A stretch of 64,000 bases of DNA from Spongiibacter marinus. Lineage in GTDB: Bacteria > Pseudomonadota > Gammaproteobacteria > Pseudomonadales > Spongiibacteraceae. How positions within the stretch are numbered: position 1 is the first letter of the stretch; the number at the start of each line of letters is the position of its first letter. Where the stretch lies: assembly GCF_016906995.1 (NCBI RefSeq), contig NZ_JAFBBD010000005.1:124001-188000 (forward strand), in the 5' to 3' direction. The translations under genes were made by a program, and so were the position numbers. This document shows positions 40,589-48,484 of the stretch, one piece after another. Under the pieces are notes generated by a model. That model worked only from the letters and a program-made list of their open reading frames with translations, was not told the origin of the DNA and searched no databases.

Positions 40589-41701
40589 ATGCAATCACTA
40601 CCATTAAGCAACGAGCCAGCGTTGATTCAGCACCTTTACGGTGCCCTGATTGATCCGGCGGGTTTTCATCACTTTCTCGAGACGTTGACGCTGTCTATTG
40701 GTGGTGAAGCCGCTGAGCTTTTGGTGATCCGCCGCACCCCTCTGCGGGTGGAGAATGTTTGGTACTACGGTCTTTCTGAGGAGTTGTTGCAGTGGTACAT
40801 AGGCAGCGACATGATTGCCGTGGATATCGTCATCAATACGGCAATTCGTCAGGCGCCAGGCGCTTTTCAGACCGCGCTTACCTATGTCGAAGAGACCAAC
40901 CCCGATGAGGGCTCTGTGCGCTGGGAAGAAGAGCAGGGCATGCTCGATGCCGCTTGGCTGGTTGTTGAAAGCTCGGCGGATGAATGTGTGCTGCTGACAA
41001 TTCAAAGAACTGTGGGACAGGGTGCATTTCAGCCGCATGAAATTGGCGCTCTGAACCGACTTGCTCCTTATATTCGTCAGGCTGTGGGCCTCAATCGGCA
41101 GTTAGCATCGCGTAGCGACGCGTCGTCATCGCTGGCTGCGGTTATCGATGTATTGCCCGATGCGACGTTAGTGCTGGACAGCTATTCCACGGTGTTGCAC
41201 TCCAATAAGGCCGCGCGAGCATTGCTTGATCGCGAGCGCAGTCTGGCGATACGCGATGAGCGCCTGAGTTTTTCAGAGACGGCGCTGCAGTCCGCGTTTT
41301 TTCTCGCCTCGACACAGGTTGTGCGCGCCAGTATTGGTCGCGAGGGGCATTACACCGAGACCTTATTCTTAAAACGTGCCGGTCGCCAGCCGCTGATATT
41401 TGTATTGCGGCCGATAGAGAGCAGCGAGTTATTGGCGGGCGGAGCGCTGCTTACCATTTATGAGCCCGGTCACCGGCAGTTGCCAAATGCCGAGCAAATT
41501 GCCGGCTATTTTGAACTTACGGTGGCGGAGTCACAGGTGTGCGAGCACTTGGTAGCGGGCATGGATTTGCAGGCGATTGCCGACCACTTGGGGCGCAAGA
41601 TAAGCACTGTGCGTTACCAGTTAAAGCAGGTTTTTCAGAAGACGGCATGCACCCGGCAGGGAGAGTTGGTGAGCAGTATTTTGGCGGCGCTATTGCGATA
41701 G
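40589..41701 (+). CDS. LuxR-family transcriptional regulator with N-terminal sensor region
   Basis: A 370-residue protein. The C-terminal 61 residues are a LuxR/GerE-type helix-turn-helix (LTVAESQVCEHLVAGMDLQA, with RKISTVRYQLKQVF as recognition helix). The first 300 residues are an unassigned sensor; the segment around 185-290 (VIDVLPDATLVLDSYSTVLH) is PAS-like. Proteins of this layout are common beside catabolic genes in marine gammaproteobacteria. It may regulate the SDR/NTF2 pair upstream or act elsewhere; no operator was recognised. No autoinducer-binding domain is evident. Confidence 0.8.
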   Translation: MQSLPLSNEPALIQHLYGALIDPAGFHHFLETLTLSIGGEAAELLVIRRTPLRVENVWYYGLSEELLQWYIGSDMIAVDIVINTAIRQAPGAFQTALTYVEETNPDEGSVRWEEEQGMLDAAWLVVESSADECVLLTIQRTVGQGAFQPHEIGALNRLAPYIRQAVGLNRQLASRSDASSSLAAVIDVLPDATLVLDSYSTVLHSNKAARALLDRERSLAIRDERLSFSETALQSAFFLASTQVVRASIGREGHYTETLFLKRAGRQPLIFVLRPIESSELLAGGALLTIYEPGHRQLPNAEQIAGYFELTVAESQVCEHLVAGMDLQAIADHLGRKISTVRYQLKQVFQKTACTRQGELVSSILAALLR

Positions 41702-41753
41702 CGCCTGTTGCAATGGGTGTCTGCGGGCAGTTTATGCCCGCAGGAGATTGAGC

Positions 41754-43403
41754 TTATTTTGCAACGACCTCTCCGACCAGCTCGCTGATAAAAAAGGCAC
41801 TTTCATGGGAGGTGGTGCCGTCCTTATGCGAAAAGCTAATCAGCGCCATGTCACGTCCGCGGCTGTCTTTGATCGGCGCAAAGAGCCAATAGCCTGTTGA
41901 GTCGTCGTCCATGGTTTCGTAGTAATCGAGGCTGCCCGCCGCATTGACCTTCCAGCTGTGTTCGATCGTGCTTGACTCATCGGGGCCAAAATCCACCCTG
42001 CCTGAGCCGTTTTCGTAGAGCCTGACCGAAATTTTATCGGCCTCATCTGGGAAGGCGTATGTAAAGGCTTTGCTCTGGTTCTCGACAAACAGGCGCTCTG
42101 CGCTGCGTTCAACGGTAGCGGTTTTTCTATAGATGGCGCTGCCGTTGTCATCTTCTACCCGCAATTTTACCGTGAAGCGGCCCACGCGCATGAAGCTGAA
42201 TGCATCCTCGGCGTCGCTTTCGCAGTTGAAATCGCCCCATTTAGTGGTGGTGCATACATCGTCACCGTCGGATAAGCCGCCGTCTCCGTCGGTTTCTGAA
42301 ACGATGTCAGTCACGCTGAACTGTTTGCCATCAATGCTGTAATTTCCCCATTCTGAGGTAGGTGCGTCAGCGGGGAGGGAGGCGTCACCCTCGTCGCGAT
42401 AGCTGTGGGCTACGTTGTAGCTGCCATCCTCAAGTACCGTAAGAACGTGGAATTCGTCAGCCTGATCTTCAATCAGCCAGCTACCTACAAAAGCATTGCT
42501 GCTGCTTTTGACGCTTTTAAATGCTGCGGCGGCATCGGCCTCGCTACCAAAATGTAGCTCATCGTTAACTAAGCGAACCGTTTCCTGGCCGCAGCCTTCG
42601 CCCAGCGTTTCACAGAAACCGCCATCGGTGTTGGACTGAGCCTGGGCGCTGAACGTGATTACGCCATCGCTAGGGTTCCACTCGTAGTAGCCCCATTCTG
42701 CGGTGGCGGTACCCTGATCATCGTTGCCGTATTTGTGGCTGACAATGTAGCGATTCCCGCTCAGGAAAGTCAGTACGCTGACTTCTTCGCCATTTGGCCC
42801 TTTACCGTTACTGCTCTCGCCCGCCGGCTCGACAAATAACCAGCTGCCGCGCAGGTCGGCCTGTTGTGAACGGCCAAAATGGGCTTCGGCCTTGTCCGCG
42901 CTGACTAAGCTTTTGCCGGTGGGGGTCGCAATTTCGGTATCGAATTGCGTTTCAAACTCTGGTTGCGGCAAGCCGAGATTGAGCTGTGCATCGGCAAGAA
43001 GGCCGTGAATCTCGCCGTCAATGGTAATGCCATTGTCAGGATTGCCGTCATCGTCCAGTGACTGCAGTAAGCGCAGAATATTGGTGACCTGGTTGGGCGT
43101 GCCGCCGTCCATGTCGGCTGGGGTGACTCGGCCGCTGGCGGGAACCTCTGGCAGTGTGATTCCACCAATACTGAAGGTGACGCTATCGCCCTCAACAAAT
43201 TCGTACTCACCCAGCTCAGTCGTGCTGCCTGATTGGCCGCTGGGCGCGCTTTGGTAGCGGATGCCGGCAACGGCGCTGTCGGTAAAAATGCCTCGCTGGA
43301 CCTCCGGCTCGGAACTATTGCTTCCGCCAGACGAGGAGCCACCGCCACCACAGGCGGTGAGTGTAAAGGCTAGGGCGAGCGGCCCCCAATGAGCTGATTT
43401 CAT
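41754..43403 (-). CDS. lipoprotein with a duplicated WGxY-type module
   Basis: A 549-residue lipoprotein (lipobox LTAC, Cys18, then a Gly/Ser tether). After an N-terminal region common in large surface lipoproteins (GIRYQSAPSGQSGSTTELGE, about 45-70) two related modules follow. One starts at LRGSWLFVEPA and contains VLTFLSGNRYIVSHKYG and EWGYYEW. The other starts at FVGSWLIEDQA and contains VLTVLEDGSYNVAHSYR and EWGNYSI. A third beta-rich region ends the protein. The function is unknown; the export signal and repeats suggest a surface or adhesion-like structural role. No neighbouring gene explains it. Confidence 0.75.
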   Translation of the reverse strand: MKSAHWGPLALAFTLTACGGGGSSSGGSNSSEPEVQRGIFTDSAVAGIRYQSAPSGQSGSTTELGEYEFVEGDSVTFSIGGITLPEVPASGRVTPADMDGGTPNQVTNILRLLQSLDDDGNPDNGITIDGEIHGLLADAQLNLGLPQPEFETQFDTEIATPTGKSLVSADKAEAHFGRSQQADLRGSWLFVEPAGESSNGKGPNGEEVSVLTFLSGNRYIVSHKYGNDDQGTATAEWGYYEWNPSDGVITFSAQAQSNTDGGFCETLGEGCGQETVRLVNDELHFGSEADAAAAFKSVKSSSNAFVGSWLIEDQADEFHVLTVLEDGSYNVAHSYRDEGDASLPADAPTSEWGNYSIDGKQFSVTDIVSETDGDGGLSDGDDVCTTTKWGDFNCESDAEDAFSFMRVGRFTVKLRVEDDNGSAIYRKTATVERSAERLFVENQSKAFTYAFPDEADKISVRLYENGSGRVDFGPDESSTIEHSWKVNAAGSLDYYETMDDDSTGYWLFAPIKDSRGRDMALISFSHKDGTTSHESAFFISELVGEVVAK

Positions 43404-43589
43404 GGTATCTCCGATTTTTGTACCGAATGTCTAAAGTCGCTAGAGGACCATAGAGCCAGGTACAGCTCATCTCCCAAATTGGGTATGCGTTACTGGGTAG
43501 CGGCGGAAATCGGCAATATTTCTATAATTACCGGGAGCGCGTCTTATTGTTTGCCTGTTTGGGGGGGAGGGCGTAAGTGAAATGGTGGG

Positions 43590-43664
43590 GTGGACTGCCC
43601 CGAGGCCTTTGAAGCAGTCTCAAAATGAGGGTCAGGCGTGCCATGAAAACCCGGGGTAGTCCAC
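43590..43664. repeat. 13-base inverted repeat pair, possible IS remnant
   Basis: GTGGACTGCCCCG (43590-43602) and CGGGGTAGTCCAC (43652-43664) are inverted repeats with one mismatch, 49 bases apart. The inner part reads like an IS3-family left end running to an ATGAAAACC start, but no transposase follows. I therefore list it as a repeat, perhaps a decayed or internally deleted insertion sequence. The surrounding gap 43404-43678 has no gene. Confidence 0.45.
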
Positions 43665-43678
43665 ATTTGTGGCTCAGG

Positions 43679-44707
43679 CTATTTGAAAGAAATGATGCTT
43701 AGCGCTCTAAGTCGGCTCTCTAGTAGTTTTGATGCTCGTTTTTTCATCTGTTCGGGCATGAAGCTGTGTTGAATCAAGTTCAGCATATTGCTTTGGTTAC
43801 GATGCAGTTGGTCGATGAATTTCTGTATAGGCTTTTCGGGGATTCCCAGTCGGGCAGCCAATTCAATGAAATCAATGCCGGTGTAGTAGCCGTAGTGTTG
43901 CTGGGCATCTGAAAATTGCTCGTCGCCTTCCTCTGGATCAAGCAGTAAACCCAGTGCCAGTTGTCCCAGTCCTCTCTCATTGCCGTCAGTATTGAAGGCT
44001 TCGCAAAACAGGCAGTCGTAGTTAGGGGTGAGTTTGTTGTAGTAGAGCCCGGTATTGTCGGGCAGACGCTGCACACTGAAGTTTTTGAGGTGCAGGTCGT
44101 CGTTTCCTATCAAGTAGGCAAAGATTACCCGGCGCACGAAATCCAATACGACAGCCTGCTTGCCCCCGCTGACTTCCTGAATCAGTTTGCCTGCTTCTTC
44201 GTAGGTTTTACTGTATTTGCCCTCGCTAGGCATATTGAAGCACTGCAACAGGTCTTCCTGGTGGACTTTGCCACCCCCGCCCTTTTTTTCGGTAATGCGG
44301 TCAAAACGCTTGGTAATGTAGGCCAGTTCGCCGTCTGCAAAGTCCACCAATCCGCACTGAGCAGTTTCGATGCCCAGTAGCTCACTGAGGCGCATGGCCG
44401 CATGTTCGTTCTCGGCGGCGTTGGGGTAGGTTTCCGGGCTGGGTTTGAGGATGTATTCGCCACCCCCGGATGTGGGTGCCAGCTGCCGTTCTTCATTGAT
44501 CTTGAGGGACAGCTTTTGCTGTACCCCAGAAATGGAGATGCCTCGGCTGTGTTGGCGGCTGTTTTGGAAGAACTCGCTTCGGCTAAATGGTAAGTGAGGG
44601 CTTACCTTGGTGCTGCCCAGGAGGTTTCTCAGCGCAGCAGCCTTGTAACCTGCTTCAGTCTCCCTCGCGCTCAAGGGTTTCAAACTGATTTTGCAATATT
44701 GGGTCAT
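43679..44707 (-). CDS. hipT: HipT-like serine/threonine kinase toxin
   Basis: A 342-residue HipA-family kinase that lacks the N-subdomain-1 of classical HipA; that part is encoded by the separate gene upstream. This is the HipBST arrangement. The Gly-rich loop is GISISGVQQKLSL with Ser58 and Ser60, matching the paired autophosphorylated serines described for HipT of E. coli O127. The catalytic segment is IGNDDLHLKNFSV (Asp204) and the metal-binding Asp is Asp231 in LTPNYDCLF. HipT of O127 phosphorylates tryptophanyl-tRNA synthetase; whether this one shares the target is unknown. It starts 10 bases after hipS with AAGGA overlapping the hipS stop. Confidence 0.88.
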   Translation of the reverse strand: MTQYCKISLKPLSARETEAGYKAAALRNLLGSTKVSPHLPFSRSEFFQNSRQHSRGISISGVQQKLSLKINEERQLAPTSGGGEYILKPSPETYPNAAENEHAAMRLSELLGIETAQCGLVDFADGELAYITKRFDRITEKKGGGGKVHQEDLLQCFNMPSEGKYSKTYEEAGKLIQEVSGGKQAVVLDFVRRVIFAYLIGNDDLHLKNFSVQRLPDNTGLYYNKLTPNYDCLFCEAFNTDGNERGLGQLALGLLLDPEEGDEQFSDAQQHYGYYTGIDFIELAARLGIPEKPIQKFIDQLHRNQSNMLNLIQHSFMPEQMKKRASKLLESRLRALSIISFK

Positions 44708-44716
44708 GCTGTTCCT

Positions 44717-45061
44717 TCACTCTCTGGCTTTGCTTTGTGTCTGAGCAGCTGGCTGTATTGTAACGGCACCAACTAAGTCGCGCCCGTTAGCCAGCAGCAA
44801 GCCAAACCGGTCGGACTCATCAATTCTCTGTTCCTGTGTCTGCAGCTTTCGCAGCCAGCCCTCAGAGACCAGGTTTTCAAAAAAACCATGTAGCTGAGAG
44901 CTGTCAAAGGCGTCCTCCTGTAACGGAAGGTTAAAGCTGATGGGGGTGCCGCCTGCCAGATAATTGTGGTCGTACTGGAAGCGAAAGCCCGGCTCGGTCT
45001 CAGACAGGGTGCCCGCCAGTCGCCCGTTGTAGAAAACCTGCGCTACGCGCTTGCTCATCAT
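44717..45061 (-). CDS. hipS: HipS-like antitoxin (HipA N-subdomain-1 protein)
   Basis: A 114-residue protein that corresponds to the Couple_hipA N-subdomain of HipA: VFYNGRLAGTLSETEPGFRF, ISFNLPLQ, FFENLVSEGW and GLLLANGRDLVGAV. In HipBST systems HipS, not HipB, is the main antitoxin. From memory, a conserved Trp of HipS reaches the kinase active site; Trp69 in SEGWLRKL is the candidate here. It sits between hipB and hipT with gaps of 16 and 9 bases, so a single transcript is expected. AGGTGA precedes the ATG. Confidence 0.88.
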   Translation of the reverse strand: MMSKRVAQVFYNGRLAGTLSETEPGFRFQYDHNYLAGGTPISFNLPLQEDAFDSSQLHGFFENLVSEGWLRKLQTQEQRIDESDRFGLLLANGRDLVGAVTIQPAAQTQSKARE

Positions 45062-45077
45062 TGTTCACCTGATGTGA

Positions 45078-45383
45078 TTAGCCTATCCATAGTTTCATGC
45101 CCAGTGCATTGGCGACGCTCATTAGGCTTTCCAGCCGAATATTGGCTGTGCCCTTTTCAATTTTCACTAGGGTGACATAGGCGATGTTCGACAAATCGCA
45201 AAGCTCATTCAGGGTGAGCCCCTGCTTTTTTCGCTCAGCACGAATGCGCTGACCGGCTTTTTCTATAGGAGAAAGGTTTTGAGTTTGTTTGGCTATAGAT
45301 GCGGTTCTCTGCAGCTCCGTTACCTGCTGGTGCAAGGTGTTGAGCAGTTCGTCGATGTCGGTCTTGCTTTCTGATAAGTTCAT
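45078..45383 (-). CDS. hipB: HipB-like XRE-family DNA-binding protein
   Basis: A 101-residue protein with a coiled N-terminal segment (about 1-38) and an XRE helix-turn-helix (about 42-98: AGQRIRAERKKQGLTLNELC, IAYVTLVKIEKGTANIRLES). It ends LGMKLWIG in the style of HipB. It is the first gene of the HipBST operon and should autorepress it; an inverted repeat in the AT-rich upstream region is a candidate operator. The N-terminal extension is longer than in a minimal XRE antitoxin. Confidence 0.88.
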   Translation of the reverse strand: MNLSESKTDIDELLNTLHQQVTELQRTASIAKQTQNLSPIEKAGQRIRAERKKQGLTLNELCDLSNIAYVTLVKIEKGTANIRLESLMSVANALGMKLWIG

Positions 45384-45425
45384 TTTTGTGTGTCATTTTT
45401 GGGGTTTTTCTAATATTTATTCATT

Positions 45426-45458
45426 AAAGCATATTTTTTATATTTTTAGATATGCTTT
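45426..45458. promoter_or_regulatory. candidate HipB operator
   Basis: AAAGCATAT (45426-45434) and ATATGCTTT (45450-45458) form a perfect 9-base inverted repeat with 15 bases between, 43 bases upstream of hipB in strongly AT-rich DNA. Its position suits an autoregulatory operator. The remaining part of the 425-base gap (45384-45808) holds another perfect repeat, AGTTTTCA-GACT-TGAAAACT, at 45704-45723 and the tRNA terminator. I see no gene there. Confidence 0.5.
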
Positions 45459-45764
45459 TACGATTAATAAGATATTTTTTCTGTATTTTGTGTGTTTTTA
45501 TGTATCTATACTGCTGCTAGGCTCTTGTGCTTAGGGATGCAGCATCTCAATAGATGGCTGTGGGAAGGGTGTCTGGCATTGAGGGGGCCAGTATTCAGGA
45601 TGTTAGCCCTACATTAACTATAGGAGTGTTGGGTTGCCTGGGCTGACGCTTACGCTGCGTGCTGGGGGTAGGATTTAAGGGGCTTGATGTGCCAAGGTTA
45701 GTGAGTTTTCAGACTTGAAAACTGCTACACAGTTTATGCAATTCAGTGCTATACATCAGAAAAT

Positions 45765-45801
45765 AAAAAAGGCCCTAACTCTTTGAAAGTTAGGGCCTTT
45801 T
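45765..45801. terminator. terminator of tRNA-Leu
   Basis: AAAAAAGGCCCTAACT and AGTTAGGGCCTTTT form a long stem around CTTTGAA. It lies 7 bases after the encoded CCA of the minus-strand tRNA and can work in both directions. Confidence 0.9.
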
Positions 45802-45808
45802 CAGAATA

Positions 45809-45895
45809 TGGTGCCCAGGAGAGGACTTGAACCTCCACGGCCGTGAGGCCACTAGCACCTGAAGCTAGCGTGTCTACCAATTTCACCACCTGGGC
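45809..45895 (-). tRNA. tRNA-Leu (anticodon CAG)
   Basis: Read on the minus strand, 87 bases begin GCCCAGGTGGTGAAATTGG and end with an encoded CCA. The 7-base acceptor stem GCCCAGG/CCTGGGC, the TTCAAGTCC T loop and the long class II variable arm (GGCCTCACGGCC) are all present. The anticodon loop CTTCAGG-type gives CAG. It precedes rnr divergently, as in Pseudomonas. Confidence 0.95.
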
Positions 45896-45931
45896 AGGGG
45901 GTAAAACGAGGCAATTGCTGCCGAGGCGCGC

Positions 45932-45960
45932 AATTTACTGATATCGCGCTTTTTTGTCAA
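45932..45960 (-). promoter_or_regulatory. sigma70 promoter of tRNA-Leu
   Basis: On the minus strand TTGACA (45960-45955) is followed by exactly 17 bases and TAAATT (45937-45932), then a GC-rich discriminator GCGCGCC typical of stringently controlled stable RNA promoters. Confidence 0.8.
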
Positions 45961-46017
45961 CGCTTTGCGTTACACTAGGCGCAAATTTTCTAGCTATTCA
46001 AGAGGAACTGCCACTGC

Positions 46018-48429
46018 ATGCCTAAAGGCCGCAAGCAACATAACGACCCCCATGCCGCTCGTGAAGCCGAGCGCTATGAAAATCCTGTACCTAGCCGCGA
46101 GTACATCCTCGACCAGTTGAGGTCTTCAGAGCAGGGTATGACGGCAGCGGCGCTGCGCAAGCGTCTTGATGTTGTCGGGGAGGAGCTGGAGGAGGGCTTG
46201 CGACGCCGCATCAAGGCGATGTTGCGTGACGGCCAGTTGATTGAGGGCCGCCGCGGTAAGCTGATGGCACCTGTTGTGGGTGACGCGATTAAAGGGCGCG
46301 TGCAGGGGCATCGCGACGGCTACGGTTTTGTACTGGTCGACGATGAAGAGGATGTATACCTGCACAGCCGGCAGATGCAGCAGGTCTTTGACGGTGACAC
46401 GGTTGCAGTAGAGGTTACGGGCAGTGATCACCGTGGGCGGCGGGAAGGCATTATTGTCGATGTGCTTGAGCGCAATACCCAGCAATTAGTGGGTAAGCTG
46501 GTTGATCACCGCGGCCGCTGGGTTGTGGTGCCGGATAATAGTCGAATCCAAAATTGGGTCGCGCTTGAGGATGATGATACGGCGGGTGCCAGCGAAAATG
46601 ACTTTGTGATGGTGTCGATCACACGTCAGCCCGGGCTGCGCCAGCAGGCGCGGGGCAAAATAGTAGACGTGCTGGGTGACCGAGCGACAGTGGGCGTTGC
46701 CACCGAGCTGGCACTGCGCAGCCATGAAATCCCCTTCGAGTGGCCCGAGGCGGTAGAGGAGCAGGCTCGGCAGTTTGGTACTGCGCCCGCGGAGGTGGAT
46801 AAGACGCGCCGCGTCGACTTGCGCAAGCTGCCGCTAGTGACGATTGATGGCGAAGACGCGCGGGATTTCGACGATGCCGTCTACTGTGAGAAAAAGCGTT
46901 TCGGTGGTTGGCGGCTGTGGGTGGCCATTGCCGATGTCTCGCACTATGTGACGCTGGGCTCCGCGCTGGATGAAGAGGCCCAGCGCCGCGGGACCTCAGT
47001 GTATTTTCCCGATCGAGTGGTGCCGATGCTGCCGGAGGCACTGTCCAATGGCCTGTGCTCGCTAAACCCGGATGTCGACCGCCTGTGCATGGTGTGTGAA
47101 ATGACCATCAGTGCGCGGGGGCGGCTGAGTGGTTACCAGTTTTATGAGGCGGTAATGCGTTCACATGCCCGCCTCACATACAACGAAGTGGGCGCCATGC
47201 TCGGCGTGGAAGGCGCTGACCCCGCTAAAGACACCGGCAAACACCGCGACCTGCTTCCTCAGTTAAGCGAGCTTCACAATTTGTACACAGCGCTGCGTGA
47301 GGCGCGCTCTAAGCGTGGTGCTATCGACTTTGAAACGGTTGAGACACGCATCGTCTTTGACGACGAGAAACGTATCGATGCGATCGTGCCCGTACACCGC
47401 CACGATGCTCACCGAATGATTGAGGAGTGCATGCTGATCGCCAATGTGGCGACGGCAAAAACGCTGGAAAAGTCAGGGCTTGAAGCGCTGTTCCGCGTGC
47501 ACAATGGCCCATCCGAGCAAAAGCTGAGTAACTTGCGAGAGTTTTTGGCGGAGATCGGGCTGGGGTTAAAAGGTGGCGACGACCCCTCGCCCACCGATTA
47601 CCAAAAATTATTGGCGAGTTTGAAAGACCGGCCCGACGGCCAGATGATTCAAACGATGATGTTGCGCTCGCTGAGCCAAGCCGTGTATCAGCCGGACAAC
47701 GATGGCCACTTTGGCTTGAACTACACCGGCTACACCCACTTTACCTCGCCGATACGGCGCTACCCGGATTTGATGGTTCATCGGGCGCTGCGGTATTTGT
47801 TGCGCAACGGTGGCGGGAAAGCCCCCAAATGCTTCCGGCCTGTGAAAGGCGCACCTGATCTGCCGCGCGAAAAGATCTATCCCTATGATATGGCGGCGCT
47901 GCTGGGTCTGGGTGAGCACTGCTCGATGGCCGAGCGTCGCGCCGATGATGCCAGCCGCGATGTAATGGCGTTTTTGAAATGCGAATTCCTGCAGGAGCAT
48001 GTGGGCAGTGAATTCGACGGCATGATCGCTGCGGTGACGGGCTTTGGTTTGTTTGTTGAGCTGCAGGACCTCTACATAGAAGGGCTGGTGCATATTTCAG
48101 CGCTGCCACAGGACTACTATCAGTTTGACCCGGCCCATCAGCGCTTGGTGGGTGAGCGCAGTCGCCGGGTATACCAGTTGGGTGATTCGCTAAAAGTGCA
48201 GGTGCTCAGTGTCGACCTAGACGAGCGCAAGGTCGATCTCGGCTTGGTGCAAGGCGAGACCAAGCGCCGCCGTAAACCGTCGCTGCGCGAAGCGCTTGCC
48301 AAGGGACAGGTGCCAAAGTCCAAGCCCGGTAAAGCCCCTAAGGCAAAGCGCGGTGCTGCTGGCAAGAAGTCGGGCGCAAAGAACAGCTCTGCCAAAAAGG
48401 GAGTGGCCAGTAAGAAGCGCCGCCGCTAA
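46018..48429 (+). CDS. rnr: ribonuclease R
   Basis: RNase R is a processive 3'-5' exoribonuclease that degrades structured RNA and takes part in rRNA quality control and trans-translation. The 803-residue protein has an N-terminal helix-turn-helix (about 25-85) and two cold-shock domains (about 85-240). The RNB catalytic domain (about 265-590) has IDGEDARDFDDAVYCE supplying the metal-binding Asp residues. An S1 domain (about 650-735) and a long Lys-rich tail follow. The length and order are those of the family. Confidence 0.97.
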   Translation: MPKGRKQHNDPHAAREAERYENPVPSREYILDQLRSSEQGMTAAALRKRLDVVGEELEEGLRRRIKAMLRDGQLIEGRRGKLMAPVVGDAIKGRVQGHRDGYGFVLVDDEEDVYLHSRQMQQVFDGDTVAVEVTGSDHRGRREGIIVDVLERNTQQLVGKLVDHRGRWVVVPDNSRIQNWVALEDDDTAGASENDFVMVSITRQPGLRQQARGKIVDVLGDRATVGVATELALRSHEIPFEWPEAVEEQARQFGTAPAEVDKTRRVDLRKLPLVTIDGEDARDFDDAVYCEKKRFGGWRLWVAIADVSHYVTLGSALDEEAQRRGTSVYFPDRVVPMLPEALSNGLCSLNPDVDRLCMVCEMTISARGRLSGYQFYEAVMRSHARLTYNEVGAMLGVEGADPAKDTGKHRDLLPQLSELHNLYTALREARSKRGAIDFETVETRIVFDDEKRIDAIVPVHRHDAHRMIEECMLIANVATAKTLEKSGLEALFRVHNGPSEQKLSNLREFLAEIGLGLKGGDDPSPTDYQKLLASLKDRPDGQMIQTMMLRSLSQAVYQPDNDGHFGLNYTGYTHFTSPIRRYPDLMVHRALRYLLRNGGGKAPKCFRPVKGAPDLPREKIYPYDMAALLGLGEHCSMAERRADDASRDVMAFLKCEFLQEHVGSEFDGMIAAVTGFGLFVELQDLYIEGLVHISALPQDYYQFDPAHQRLVGERSRRVYQLGDSLKVQVLSVDLDERKVDLGLVQGETKRRRKPSLREALAKGQVPKSKPGKAPKAKRGAAGKKSGAKNSSAKKGVASKKRRR

Positions 48430-48484
48430 CGCAGTGATGAACCCCGCCCGTGAGGAATACGGGATGCTTACAAAAGGTTAAAGA

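Noticed and set aside
41754-43403. CRISPR-like or tandem DNA repeat in the lipoprotein gene
   Set aside because: The repetition is a diverged protein-level duplication, not regularly spaced identical DNA repeats.
31024-45808. Integrative element at tRNA-Leu with attL/attR
   Set aside because: No integrase and no repeat of the tRNA 3' end were found near purA, so I report only an accessory block.
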